Assembly (NCBI GenBank): GCA_964007475.1
Contig: OZ023275.1
Location: 38,559,381 to 38,623,380 of the forward strand
Source of the DNA: Hybos culiciformis
Taxonomy: Eukaryota > Arthropoda > Insecta > Diptera > Hybotidae
DNA length: 64,000 nucleotides
Reading direction: 5' to 3'
Under the pieces are notes generated by a model. The model saw only the letters and a program-made list of their open reading frames with translations, ran no database searches and was not told where the DNA came from. Shown here in pieces: positions 26,501-41,100 of the stretch. The first letter of the stretch is position 1, and each line of letters opens with the position of its first letter. The position numbers and the translations under genes are program-made.

Positions 26501-29050
26501 TATTTTTTGCTTAAATTTTTAAAAATTACTGCAGAGCTCAGCAAAATATTTGAATGAGTTTTGTATAAATTGAAGAATACTATAAATTTAATTAACACTT
26601 TGAAAGTTAAATTACTCATTGTTATTTAATTCTCTGAACAAAAAAACAACTTATAAAATAGAAATGCGATTGGTTTAAAAGGAAAATGTAACTTTGGCAT
26701 TAACATTACTTATTTTTATTATTATTATGTATTTCAAGTATTTGTTATTAAGATAAATTTGTAAAAAAAAAAAATTAATATAACATCGATCATATTTTAA
26801 TAAATATTTATTAGACAAACAGTAAAACATTATAATTAGTTAGACATTAATATGAAATCAATAACAACATGATGATTATTTAAATATTTTTATTAACATT
26901 GATAGCCAATTAAATAAAGTTTTACAATCTAATTAGTAATCATTTATTATGTTTAATTAATTTTCTTAATAATTTACATTCAATGACATTTTATATTGAT
27001 TGATTGATTGATGTTTCAGTAAAATGATTCACTTCAAAAAAAAAAAACAAAAGACTTAAAACAGCAAAGTGCAAATAAATTAATAACTTCACTACAAAAT
27101 AGATTTCTTTCTTCAATTATACTTTAATAAAATGATCAATGGTCCTGCATTTCAATAATATTTTTCAAAGAAAAAGCATATAGTTATTTTGAAATTTCAT
27201 GAAATAATGTTGAAGAAAAACTAAGTTGTAAATCATTTGATAAAGAGTATGAATGTTTTTGTAGGAAAAAAAATTTATTATAATTTTTTCATAAACATTA
27301 TAGTTATTATACCCAGAAGTAAAACATTCATAAAATGAAATTGATCTCATTAAAATAGTTTCAGAAAGTGAAATAAAATAATTTTAATAGAGAATTATAA
27401 CAAGTATGAATGAATTAAAATTTTTAAGTTCCCAGACCTTGAAGCAAAATTAAAAATTATCTTTTATCAATGCAGAATGAATTTTCACGCCTACATTAGT
27501 CGATTTACATACATTTTACTAGCAAATTTTAATAAAATAATACAAATGCTTTCAAATTTATTTTTCTCTTTTTTTTTATTTATTTTATTTCATTTGTAAT
27601 CTAAGTTCTTAATTTTACTAAAATATACAATTCAAAATTAGATTCGATGGTCTTCGTTCAAATTCTGCCTGATTTAAAGAATAAAAAACTTATTTTTTCG
27701 ATGTTTAGTTCTGTACCGTTTGCCATTGGAATAAAATAAATTGTGAAAATAGACGTATAGTCTTGTCGCAGTAGCCTTCCTTACTGGTGATATGATGGTG
27801 ATAGTGGTACATGCGAAAGTGTAACAAAAATATAGTATGTATACCTTTTCTCAACTCAATCAAAACCAAATTTTCCGGACTAGACCGAAAATTTCGTATT
27901 ACAGAGTAAAAAATTTGAAATTAAAAAAAAACATCTTTACAATGTTTTATGGTTGCGTTCGTATTTTTCTCTGTCATCAATAATTATCTTTTGTTTTTCT
28001 ATCATATATTTTTGTTAACTTATTACAATACATATTTATATGTTATTTCTTGTGAAACAAATTCTAGGGTAATGCATATTTTAAAATGAATAATATTATT
28101 TTATTTATTTATATTATGTATTTATATATACATATTTTTTTTGAGAAAAATAATTCAATTGTTGATATCTATTTTTTTTTTGTAACTAAATATTACATGT
28201 TCACTACCTTTTTGAAACCAAAGAGCTTAAAACAATAAAATTAAAATCTTAAAAAAAAAATTCTCATAATTATAGCATTATAAGAAGAAAATTAGCATGA
28301 AAACGAATATATTTTATCATATTTTATAGTTTTATTAAAAATGTAGGATGAACTTCTGTTAATAGTTTTACTAAAACGGCAACACTTAATTTAGGGTAGA
28401 CATGAATCAAATTTTACGTTTATTTTTATTATATACTTTATATTTTTGTACAATTATTTCTTACATGCAACCACGCACTATATTTGAATATTCAAGGAAT
28501 GAAATTAAAAAAAAAAAAGTGTAATTCTTAACGTCCAGAGCTTGGTATATTATATTATAATAATATAAATATTGATTGATTGATTTTTTGGGCAAACAGG
28601 AGTTGAATAAATAATAAACTCTTAATTTTCGATATTATCATCCAATCTAAACAGACAGTTTTCCAAATTCTTTTTTGAATAAAACATTTTGCACATTAAT
28701 TTGTAACATTTTTAATAAATAAAAACTAAGCATTTTTGGCATTGAACATTTTGGGTTTATAAATTAAATTACAACAATATTGCATCTGTGCTAATTTTTT
28801 ATTTGATGTACATATAAATTTGGCTTTTAATGTTTCTCTGTAGTTTCATTAGAAAAAAAATTTATACGGATTAGTTTTATAATTAAAAATTAACAAATTA
28901 GAAATTTTCTCTTAAACTTGATTAGAATAACAAATTTTACCTTCATAATGTAGGTACCACATACATTTATGAGATATTACCATAATTTTATATGAATTCA
29001 AGAAATTATATTATATATTAAAGAATAAATTTTTCTCATTTTTTTTTCAG
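23529..29050. other. Non-coding AT-rich DNA upstream of the first supported exon
   Basis: No supported exon lies here. A near-tandem pair with units of about 26 bp occurs at 23838-23892. The patch at 27640-27900 is noticeably richer in G and C and sits about 1.2 kb upstream of the 29051 exon. It could contain the promoter or first leader exon of that gene, but no splice pair proves it. A 3' splice site precedes 29051, so at least one further upstream exon must exist. Confidence 0.5.
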
Positions 29051-29150
29051 GCTATTAAGCAATAAAAAAAAATTTGCCACAATAGTCAACAAAATCGTTT
29101 AATGTTAAATTATAATCAATAAAAATTTGCTGTGATATAAAACCAAAATG
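29051..29150 (+). other. Leader exon ending in the start codon, secreted-protein gene
   Basis: The exon is preceded by a pyrimidine-rich 3' splice site (TTTTTTTTCAG ending at 29050). It ends exactly after CCAAAATG with the consensus donor GTGAGT at 29151. The exon is thus untranslated leader plus the ATG at 29148-29150. The next exon at 39826 has no in-frame ATG but opens directly into a signal-peptide frame in phase 0, so this ATG supplies the missing start. An ATG in a very short first coding segment, separated by a long intron from the signal peptide, is common in insect secreted and cuticle-type genes. A six-codon upstream frame lies at 29102-29122. Confidence 0.7.
29102..29122 (+). promoter_or_regulatory. 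Short upstream open reading frame in leader exon
   Basis: ATG at 29102 is followed by five codons and TAA at 29120-29122. It lies 25 bases before the main ATG and does not overlap it. It could dampen translation of the main frame; that role is inference. Confidence 0.4.
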
Positions 29151-32100
29151 GTGAGTATTTGCTGATATAATGATATTATAAAATATTGGACCTCAACATC
29201 TGATTAGATCATGAATAAAACCATTATAAAAAATTATAAATTACAGAACATAAAGTATAATTTTACAAACATGTTGGACCCAATCATCTTTTTATATATT
29301 ATGAAAAAAACGAAAAAAAAAAAGAATTTTAGGATCTTACAGTGGAAGTAACATTTAGTAAAAGTTTAATAAACCAGCAGCCAGTTTTTTCTGAAATGTT
29401 TATTTACACAATTCCTATATGCTTATAATTGTACATATATATCATTTTTCGTCTAATCAGGGAAATCACAAGCCATAAGAAAACGTTAAATTTGTTAAAC
29501 AGATACTTTCCAATTTTATAAACACATTCAACAATGAAATATACAATTTGAAATTCAAATACAATGTAATTAAACCCAGAAGTTGTTAGTTTTTATGTCG
29601 AAACCGCAAATGAAAATTAAACTAAAACTGCAATTTTATATTTAATGAAAGGAAAAGGCTTACATTGAAATTCACATATAAATGAAATTTACGTCTCAAT
29701 AATATGTAGTATATAATGCTAACCATAAAACCGTGAAATTGATTTGCTAAACATAAAGCTAATATTTCATAAATCAAATAATAACATGAAAAAAAAAATT
29801 ATTGCGTACACTTATTAATAAACTTGATCTTATATTACATCTGATTGAAAAATTATCTTATTTGTTTAAAATTGTGAAATGATAGACAAAATATTTGAAA
29901 ATGGTTCCATTGAGCGTGATATATAAATCATCAGTTGAAAGTGTGATGTTTACACAATGTGTCTTCTGGGCGATATGATTCTAAGCTCTGACTACTTATA
30001 AAAATATATTTATTTATTATATTACTAATTATGTAATTAACCAACATTATTTTATATTCTTCAGACTAATAAGTTATAACTTGACAATATTATTAATTGT
30101 CATGTTTCTATTTCCACAATTTGTGGCTAGCTCACAAATTAATTCAATGTCTTGAACAGTGGGGTTACACATTACCCACTATTAGTTGAATTTGTATTTA
30201 AACTTTTAGACCATTGTTCATACATTTTATTAAATTCTGATTAAAATATCAAGATATATTGTCTTGAAATGAATCTGATCATCTTTATATCTCATCAGGT
30301 TCGATACCACTTAACATTTCATTTTTAAATTTACACATTCAGTATATTTTAATGATTTAAAAAGCCTTAAATTAAAAAAAATAAATAAATATAACAGAAA
30401 AAGTCCTGGAGATTCTTTAATTATCTAAATTTTATTAATATATTTTAATCATTTTATAAAGTAATTGAATAAAAAACAACTTTCAATTTAATTATTATTA
30501 TAAACTTTTTTAAAAAAATTGATAGTCGACCCATCGATGACCAATCGCCCGTTAACCTTATTCAATTTTTATGTAATTTTGATTTATTGTTAACAATCTA
30601 AAGATTTAGTAAACAATACTTAAACAAATTATTGATATCTTTTAATTTTAAATTGAAAGTAAAAAAAAATAATGAAAAAAAAAATTGTATTTTAGATTAA
30701 TCGTATATATATAAAATTTGCATATTACATTTATGCATTTATTATGAAATGAACACAAATTGAACTATAAATGTAATAAAATTTATGTTGAGATCCTTTA
30801 CTTTTAATATTTAAATAAAAACAAAAATTTTAAATGATATTACACCTTAGAAATAAATTTCGAAAAAAAAATAATCTTAAATCTAAATTATTTTTTATTT
30901 ATACAAATTTTTGTTTTTTTGCTTTAAATTCTTTATTATTGAATAATAAATTGTTTTATTATATAAAAATAAATTGTTAAAATGTATATGCGGAAAATTA
31001 ACAGCATAATTTGAACTAAATTTTCATAATACCAAAATAAATTGTAATTGCAAATTTTTTAAGCATAATGAACATGAATTACATAGAATAAAAAAAAAAT
31101 TTTTATTCAATTTTTTTTTCATTATTTTGAATCTATTTATGATTTTCCGTTCTATAAAGAGATATTTATTTGTCATGAATAAGATTATAGTAAAGAATTA
31201 AGAAAAAATAACAAATAAATTAAAAAAAAAAAACTGGAGCATAAGTTAAGGACAAGTTCAGTATTGCCAAACCTTATTTTACACCAATATTATTAATGAA
31301 TTACAGAATTCTAGAAAAAAAAGCTGTCAATTGCTTTTCTCTAAATTCAGAACTCTGAAATTTAATTATTTGTGAATTATGATTTCAAAATGTAAAATTC
31401 TTATTTTAATTATTGATTACATTTTTGTTTTCATTTTTGTGAAAATTAAAATCTGTAATTTCTTTCGTCAAATTTTTGAGCATAATTATGTTTTTTATTT
31501 TATTCATATTAAGAGCCCAAAAACTAAACTTATTCTGTTCACACTTGAATTAAATCAATATCTGTCAGATTTAGATTAAAAAAAAAATACTTAAAACAAT
31601 GAAAATTATACTGTAGATTTTAATTTTTTTTTAACCATTCTATCTATTTGTAAAATTTCCTTGAACAGCCAATATTTGATTAAATTTATAAAAAGAATTT
31701 AATTGTGGTCAATTTAAAATTATTATTAAATATTAGATTTAATATCATTTAATTAGATTATAAAATGATTATAAATGAAATATTCCATAAATTAATGATC
31801 TTATTAAATAGATATCGGGTATGAATGAATTTTAAATATATGTACCAACTTCTTGCCATTATTTTTGAACTTTTATATATTCATGTCAAATGTAAAATTA
31901 AACTTGCATGCTTAAAAACAAAATGTCCTTCAAGCGTTTTCATGCAGCTCTATTCAAAAACCATAATATCGATTTCCTCAATCAAAAATTAAATTTCATA
32001 GAAATATATGGAAGTATATATAAGTAAATGACTCTGAATAAGATTTGTAATTAGATATAAATATATAAACAGTTAAGTGCATATATTTTATGAAAATTAT

Positions 32101-35100
32101 TAAATTATTCGTATTACAGCGAGGGAATATTAAATATATATGTGCGTGTATTTTACATAACATATTACATACTATAACTAAATATAGTAACCATATATTA
32201 AATTAGTTTATACTCAGGTATATTATTATGTACAAATTGTATAATTCAGTACATTTTCTTATATTTTATTCAATATTTTTTTTAATTAAAATAATATAAA
32301 ACAATAATACATATATATATGTATATTATTGTGCTATTATTGTAAACGGTATAGGAAATATGATTTCTCCAATACAATAAAAAAAACAATTTCCTGTGCA
32401 AGGCCAAACTAAACTTCAATGTAAATTTAATGATTTTCAATGAAATAAATATATGTATAATAAAAAATGGGAATTTATTGTTAATTAACTGGGCAACGAT
32501 ACTGTAAGTTGAGCGTAAAATATCATGACTTAATCCTTATGCAATATTAAATGTTTTTCAATACACTTTTTTTAATATGTATAAAATGCAAAATTATTTC
32601 GATATGTTTTTCCACTTTTATAGCAAATAGAATCTTTTCCTTTATTGGAAAAACTATGCTTGATAAACGATTATTATGATATAGTTACATTCCATTTTTC
32701 GATTGTTTTAAACAGTGACAGAATTTATAGTGGAATGGTTGTTACCTCTGTTAGTCAGTCAAACTTGTATATTTATAGGATGAAAAATATTTTTAGATTT
32801 TTCAAAAGTATTGTGCTGCAATAGTTTTTTTTAATATTGTTTCAGGTTTAATCGAAATAATTACAGACAGATTTTATAGTTGATAATTTCGGAAGGAAAT
32901 GAACGTCCTTCGAGGCTAATATCCATCAATCCAAGGTTTAAAATCATGAATTTAGGACTCTAGCATTGTAGAGTTCTTTCTTATACCTCAAACGTAAAGT
33001 CAAAGAAAAAACAATAATTTCTTTTAAATAATAATTGCTCAAAATGAATCGGATTTTTCCCACTCATCATTAATAATAAATTTAGTTACATTCACTTTTT
33101 ATATATTTATAAGCTTTATATTTTGGAATGATAAATAAAGCCGCAAGCATAAACATTTATTTTTGAATAAATCATTCATTCGATATATATTTAAATTCTT
33201 TTGGCAGATAGGTTAATTTAAATGTGCAGAAATTATTTGTGAGTTCAAATATATTAATTTTAAATTGGAGTATTGATTAGAAATTGCATTAGAAAAATGC
33301 AAGCTCACAGTTTAAAAAATAATAATATTTAAAAGAGAAACAACGCCCAACAATTTTTATATATGGAGGAATAAAATTGCATTTATATATTTAAAGTTAG
33401 TCATTATTTATTTTCCAAAAAAAGATTAATATAATAAATTAAAATAATTGCACCTTAATACAAAAAGATAAAAATTTTCCAAAATTAAAGTTTATAAATC
33501 ATTTTATTTTAGTTCTTTTAGTTTTTCCTTCTTTTATGGTAAATTACCGTAGTGCCGCGCAGGATTGGTCTAATTCTAATTGATCAGTCATAGATTGTGA
33601 CGATCAAAATAAGAAACCACATTAAGTCGCTATTAAGTACACAGATGACATCGAGATTTAGGAGTATTATTAATTTTGTTTTAAAAGTTTTAAATTTTGA
33701 TTTTAGAGAATTTGAAGCGGTTTACAAGCCCCAAATGCGAATAATGTTGTTTAAAATTTAATTTTAAAACTTGTAAATTGTCTAGTTATTAAATTATTTC
33801 CTAGTTTCCTAGTTTATTTATTGTTAATTATTTTCGTTCCTAGAAGAGCCTATATATTTTTGGGATTATATTTATTCTGAAAAGATAATAAATAAATTAC
33901 TACCACTTCCCTTACAATTAATAGAAAATAATAATAAATTAAATTAAATTAAATTATTCCATTTACAATAATTCTTTTATCGAACTTTTAAAATTTGACA
34001 AAATTCATCATAAATAATAAAACTATAACAACATTAAATGAATAAATAACAGTAATATTTTTATTTGAGTGAAAATTTAATAGCATAAAATTAGCCCCAT
34101 ATATGTAAGCACATATAATGTTCTGTACAATATTTTTTTCAAAAACTTTATTTAATAATAATATCAATTTAATAATATAATCGATAGTTTTTGCAATTAC
34201 CTATATGTATGTAATATTAAAGAAACATATATTTTTAGCTATTATCTTTATCAAAGACATTTTTTTATTAAAAAGCTTTTGCTAATATAAAATTAAATTC
34301 AATTAGCACAGGGTACTCAAATGGACGTTTTTAAAACGGGAAAGTTTTTATAGATAAATGAAAATAGATAACTAACTCATTTTATTTGAAAACAAAATTC
34401 TATAAAAACACAATAAAAACCCTGCGCTTTGATAATTTGAATAAAATCCTTGTATCTCAGAGTGGAAAACGAAAAGTTGAAATTAAGGGCCCTGTTTTGT
34501 ACTCGAACTCATTTGGGCAGCCTAGTATGTGTACTTATTAAAGGAAAATGCACAAAATATTAAAATGCATATTTTTGCATATATAGTAAACCTAAACTCA
34601 TTGAATCATTTTTAGTTACATATTAACCACAACACTTATGTATATGTTTTTTTTTTATTTAAATAAACTAGCAATTTTCTTAATATAAATAATTGAAATT
34701 TAACAATATAAAAAGATTAGATAAAAAAATTAAATTTCTTAATTTTGTCTATTAGTTATTTTTTATTTACCAGGGTATATTTAGATCTTTGGCAAGCAAG
34801 TGAAAGTTATACCTAAATCTGATATAATCCATAATAAGATACATTTAATTAGAATACAATTGGAATTGAAATTGAAAATCATTGCTAAGTTAACTATTTA
34901 CGAATTTATTACACCATTGACTAAAGTTAGAGTTTTCTTTTACATTGAAAACTGTTTTAATAAATTACATTTATTATTATTACGGTATAAATTACTATAA
35001 AATCCATCGAAAGTAATTAATATTTAATCATATATTAAAAATATAAATAGAGAAAAAAGCGCCAAAAAACTTAATTCCGTATTAAAAAGATTAGTTAAGT

Positions 35101-38100
35101 ATGTAATTCCACTTACTTATTGAAAAAGAAGATCACCATTCTATTAGCCATGATATGTAGCGGTCTACATCAACCGAGTTCAGCTTGACTGTTTTCAAAA
35201 ATCTATTAATTGACTAAAAGTACTGAAAAAAAAAATGTTTTCTATAACAATAAAGATTAAAAAATAAAGTACATGACAAAATAATGATCAACTTCAAAAA
35301 TAATAAATTTAATGGCATTATTTTGAAATTTCATTTCATATAGATTTAGGTCGCTACATGCAGTGAAAATTTAAATGCATTGCAGAAATTAATCAATTTT
35401 AATATGCAAAAATTTTTTTTATAAAGAAACATTCATGAAAAGTCAAATACTTTAACTATTGTTTTTTTTTTTCACTTATTATTTTGAGACAATTTCACTT
35501 TCGTCTTATATTTTATATACATACTTAATGACAATTTCATCTGCAGCATACGAAAATGTTTTTATTTTAAGCCAAATATAATTTTTTTTATATCGGGGAA
35601 AAATGTTGTGAATTAAATTTTATTTGTTCATGTTGTAATACTTATTACATTTAAATCTTAAACTTTTCTAATCCTACGATTGAGGAATGTACAAAATCAA
35701 AAAGGTTTAACCTCTCAATTATAGACATTAAACATTTAATCTTTACGTTAAAAATTCATAAATTTATTACAGTAATTGTTACAAAAAAAATAAGGCTTTA
35801 TGAAAAAAAATTCAAACTTCAGATTAGAACTTATTTATGTGCAGTACATCGTAATAGCTTAATCATTTAATCGCCAACTTTAGATATGTTATTTTTATAA
35901 GAACTTAGACCCAAGCATCATATAATATTAATAATTATAATTTTTTAAGTTAACTTATTTCCCGTTAACAAAGTATTTTATTGAAGGAGAAGCCCTTTTA
36001 TTAAGCAAATCGAAGTGATCATACTCATATCATTACAATTTTGAATTCGCAATAAGATTTTAAAATGAAAACAAAGCTCATAAATATAAAGAAATCACAA
36101 AAAACTACTAATCAATCTAAATTATGTGACAATTTTTTTTTGCTTTAGAAATTTTTTGATTCAACATTAACATTTTAGTAATGTTTAATATTAATAATGT
36201 TCGCTTAGTATGTGATATTTTTTATTTTCTAAAAATAAAACCCATTGAATTCCATGAATCTTATGATTCAATATATTAAGTATTCGATATATATATATAT
36301 TATTTTATCTTTATCTCACTGTGTTTAACCATGGACCATCCCCTTAACTTTTTTTTTTTTATATGTTACTGCGGTTAATTTTTTGCAGTTTTGGATCTGA
36401 ATATAATTATGATCTTGATCAAATTTTAATTAAAACCTAAAAAGATTTAATTAAAAAAAAAAAAATCCAAATCTATTAAATTTTTTAAAATTGCATTTTA
36501 AACTTAACATTGCAAGAAAAAACATTATATTTTTAACATGGAATTATAACGTTAAAAACTTTTTTAATAAATTAAATGTTATAGCCAACACCCCGGTTAT
36601 TTGAAAATTGCAACTAAGATAATAATCGCATATTGGTTTGATGCAACTCGTCACTTCTGCGTTACTTTTTTCATTTGAAAATTTAACTTAAAGTAGTTTT
36701 TAAATTAAGTTTTCCAATGATGTTGTTCAAAACAAATTAATTAAACAATATGACGAAAAAAAAACAATTACATCTAACAGTGAAGAAAATCCATTTATGT
36801 TTCTTGCAAATGTTATAACAATATTAAGATAAGTAAAAAACCAAAAATGAAATATTAATATATAATTAATTCATTGTCTGTTTACATACCCTTAATTAAT
36901 TTTCAAGGTTGTTGGGCCCACTGATATTTCATAATTCGAAAATTTTTAAATAATTGTTAAATTTTAATGGACATTTGATGTTAATTACAAATATGGAAAA
37001 ATATGGTTATTATTTTGGATTATTTTCTCAGGCTACATATGTCTACAAAAAAAAAAAAAAAACAGATTCTTGTGAGAAATTTCATAATTTCTGTGCAAAT
37101 TTAGAAAATTTCGCTCCTCAAACATTTTAATACGAACGAAATAAAATTTTCAAAGTCATTCATCCTTCCCTTTGTCATTTTATTTTCTAAAAGTAAAAAT
37201 TATATGTTACAATTTTTTTTTTTGAATTTTTTTTTATTTCAATGGTACATGCCATTTTAACAATTTTAATGGGCACGTGTATTTCATTTTAAATTCACAA
37301 GATTTTTACCATTCATTCTCTTAACTTTTTTTTCAATAACGTGCTTGCATTGTCTTTGGTGCTTAAAAAACAATGTTTATTTTTACCATTCATTAAATAC
37401 TGTTCATTTTTTCTTTTTCTCAGCTTTATTTTATTTCCCATTAAAAATTTTTGATTCATTGATTTTCATAGTGTAGTAGTGAAATAAAAATTATTAATAA
37501 TGTTCTATGCTGTATGTGCATTTACTTTCAATAGTGTTAAATTGAAAATATCATATTCGATAATTAAAGACCTATCGCATTTGTGGTAATTGTTCAAAGG
37601 ATTGAGTGATCTGAAATCTTAATTTATTTTTAGAGCTTTGAAAATTGAAAATTTTGACTTTGAATAAGTGTCCTGATATGTATTCAGAGCAATTATTATT
37701 TTTATAAGTGTATATTTTTTATTAATTTGAACAGGAAGTTTATTTATAAAATAAATTTTAAGAAACTAAACCAGATTATTAAATTGAAAATAATTAAATT
37801 GAAAATTAAAATTTACTAACGTATAATATGATTAGCCTCCGTAACTAAATGTATTAACTTAAAATTTTATTTAAAGAAATTTCTTGTTTTCTGTCATTCT
37901 AATATTTCAATTAAACCCACAATTACAATTCTAATATGTTTCATTTTTAATTTTAAATGAGTACAATGCCTTTCAGTTTTTCACGTGACAATAATTTTTA
38001 TGCAGGCAAACCCATAAAATAATTGATTTAGTTTTCGTGCTTGGCAATTGTTATAATGTTATTATTATTATTATTCATTTTAATTTCCGCATATTTTCTT

Positions 38101-41100
38101 GTTAAAATATTTTCCATAAGCAACCCGATTTTAATGTTCTAAAGTGAATTAATCATAAACTTGTTTTAATCCACGTTTTTATTTTAAAATTAAATGTCGT
38201 TTTTTTTATACTTTTTTTTTATACTTTGCTAAACGAAATAAGCTATATAATTATAATTAATTAACTAGGAAGAATTATAAAGAAGAATTATTTCTCTGAG
38301 TAATTATGTGTAATGTATAATAAGGATTTAGTTATTGAAAAAAAAACAATTCAACTCTTTATGAAATTTTTATTTTTTAAAGCAAAAGTGGTACCATCCA
38401 TCTAAATCAAAGTACGAAAGAAATTTTGCAAAAATTATTAACCTGTTATTCCGATTTTCAACCTATTTATGGTATTTTACTTTACTGTCTAACTCAGAGA
38501 GATATAATGTCGTACGGAAAATATAATTTTGGGATTTGAACATTTATAATTCTGAATTTTCCTATTGCATCATTATTTTCAATTGAAAACAAACTATCAT
38601 TTTAGTCAAAAAAACCAGGTCTTTTTGATAGATTTCAAATAGCTTAAAAGAAAACGTTAAAATTTTGCCTTCAAAAACGAAATCTATTAAAAAACCCAAA
38701 TTAATGTTCCTAACATAAAAAATATTTTACTACAAAGAAAATTTGACAAAAATCAATTATTTTTTAAATGAGTGTTTAATAAACTTTATTTTTTAATAAT
38801 AAAAAATAAAAAAAATAAAATTTAACAAAAGTTATCATGATATTAGCTTTTTAAATGAATAACCCAATTTTTCCATTAAAAATTATGCAATTCAGCTCCT
38901 TAAATAATGTTAAATTAACCACTAAATGTTTAACATAAAATTGCGAAACGAAATTTATGAACATTATCTTCGTGTCACACTAGCAATAACAAAAAAAAAT
39001 GCTTAGCTGGAAAAGACAAAAAAAAAAAATTATTTAAAAATTTTTTTTTTTGTGTTATTATTTTTAACCAGTTTACATCAATATAAAGATGAAAATGGGC
39101 TTTGTTTTCGTTTAAATAAAAATGTTTCTTTCCATCAAGTGGTTTATTCTTTGAATAGAAAAGGTGGGTTTCATAAAACTTTTTTTTTTCTAATATACAA
39201 ATATGTAGAGCTTACGGATAATTTTTTAGCTATATAAACATAATGACTATATTTATTCTTAGAATCAATTAAAATAATTTAATAAAGCTAAGCCGCATAT
39301 TTATCAGTCATATAATGAATTTAAATTACTTCAAAAGGATTACATATTTATTTTCGAAAATTAGATCATAATGTTCGCAACCATTTCCAATTCAAAATTA
39401 TCATTATATCAGAAATTTCATTATATTTCTGCGTGTTCGTTCATAGATTTTAGTTCCACCTAGACCTGAAATTTTGTGTGATTTTATATCTTGTCCATCT
39501 ACTTTATGATATCAAAACAACCTTAAATTTTCATCCCAGTTAAATTAAAGGGTAAGAATTCTTTAAAAAAAACCATCATCATTCATCACTATTTAATGAC
39601 ATTTTTCGTTATTCCTATTACAAAGTAAAAAAAAAAGTTTGTTGCTTAAATCTTTTGTTTTTAAATAGGTATTAATTTTTTTTTTTACTTTATCTTACCA
39701 AAATAGTAATTTAAAGAGCGATTAAAAAGAAATTTAAAAAAATAAAAAAAAATTTAAAATTATTATAAAATAATATATTTTTGACATTTTAATTTTGGTT
39801 TTGTTTTTTTTCTCTCTATTTACAGACAAAATTAATTGCCTTGCACTTGATCATATTTTTTATTGTTAGCAAATGTTCACATTTATGTTCATCACATGCA
39901 ACATTAGTTGCACCGACAACAGTGAATTTTGCAACACGTTATCAGGAAGATGACAAAATAACGGCACACGACAATCTAAAAAATTCTAGCAACAATGAAA
40001 CAAATAAACAAACAATAAATAGTGAAAAACAAAAATTTAGTCATCAGTATCGTCATCAAACAAGTAAATCGTGAGTTAAATTTTTTTTCTTCTCTAGTTT
40101 AAAAAAAAAGAAGTTTAAATAAATTTTTAATTTTAATCAAATTTTGTTATGTTACAAATGCACATTTGCTTCATTAAGTTCAAGTCAGAAGAATAATTTC
40201 AAAAGGAAAATAAATTGCTTATAATTTGCCAGTTTTTATTTTTATTTTTTTAAATAAAAGTTATCAATTATAACAAAATAAAACAGTTTACTACAAGAAT
40301 TAGAACGAATAATGAAAACATATGAGTTTCAAGTTTCAAATCCCAATAGTGCACATATGGTTTATCAGATTACTTATTTAAACTAAGCTTCAATACGTTT
40401 TCAAAGTTTTGATTTATTTTAAATTTTAATTTGAAGAAATTGGATTATTAAATACCAAAGTAAATTATCAACGGTCAAAAAAATCTAAATCTAATTTAAT
40501 GAAAACTATTCTTCAATTTGTTAGGCGCCAGATTAAATTTACATCAAATTCAAAGGTTCGATGTCGGAAATTTTTGATTTGGTGACTTAAATAATTCTTT
40601 TTCCTTCAAAGTTCTTTGACGCCCATTGAAATTAACAAAAAAACGGTGTAAATGGTTTATGAAATGAATTAATTTTCGTAATGGAAATAACTTACCTAAT
40701 GGCAATCAGCAATTTTTTTTTTGTCCATTGCTGGCTGTTATAAATTTATAAGAAATAAAAGCAAATAAAATTTTAGCACGTGGTTTAATTTATTGCCTTA
40801 TTTTAAATTTCGTGATTTTAAGCAGCAATTCAATATTGTTATAGTGAAGCACATAAAGTTTTATTTATATTTAATACTTTTAAATTACACTTTTTTTTTA
40901 TGTAATATATATGTATATATTTATTTAAAAATTAGTGAACATGTAATTATGAAAATATCTGGACTAAGTAATAAGAAAAAAAAATCGCTAAAAGATTAAG
41001 GTAAACAAAAATGGTTTTTAAAAGTCTTTCTAATCTACGGTGGTTTTGATAACTGAACTGCACTATGTTTAAAATAGCAAAAAATATAGCTGCTTCAATG

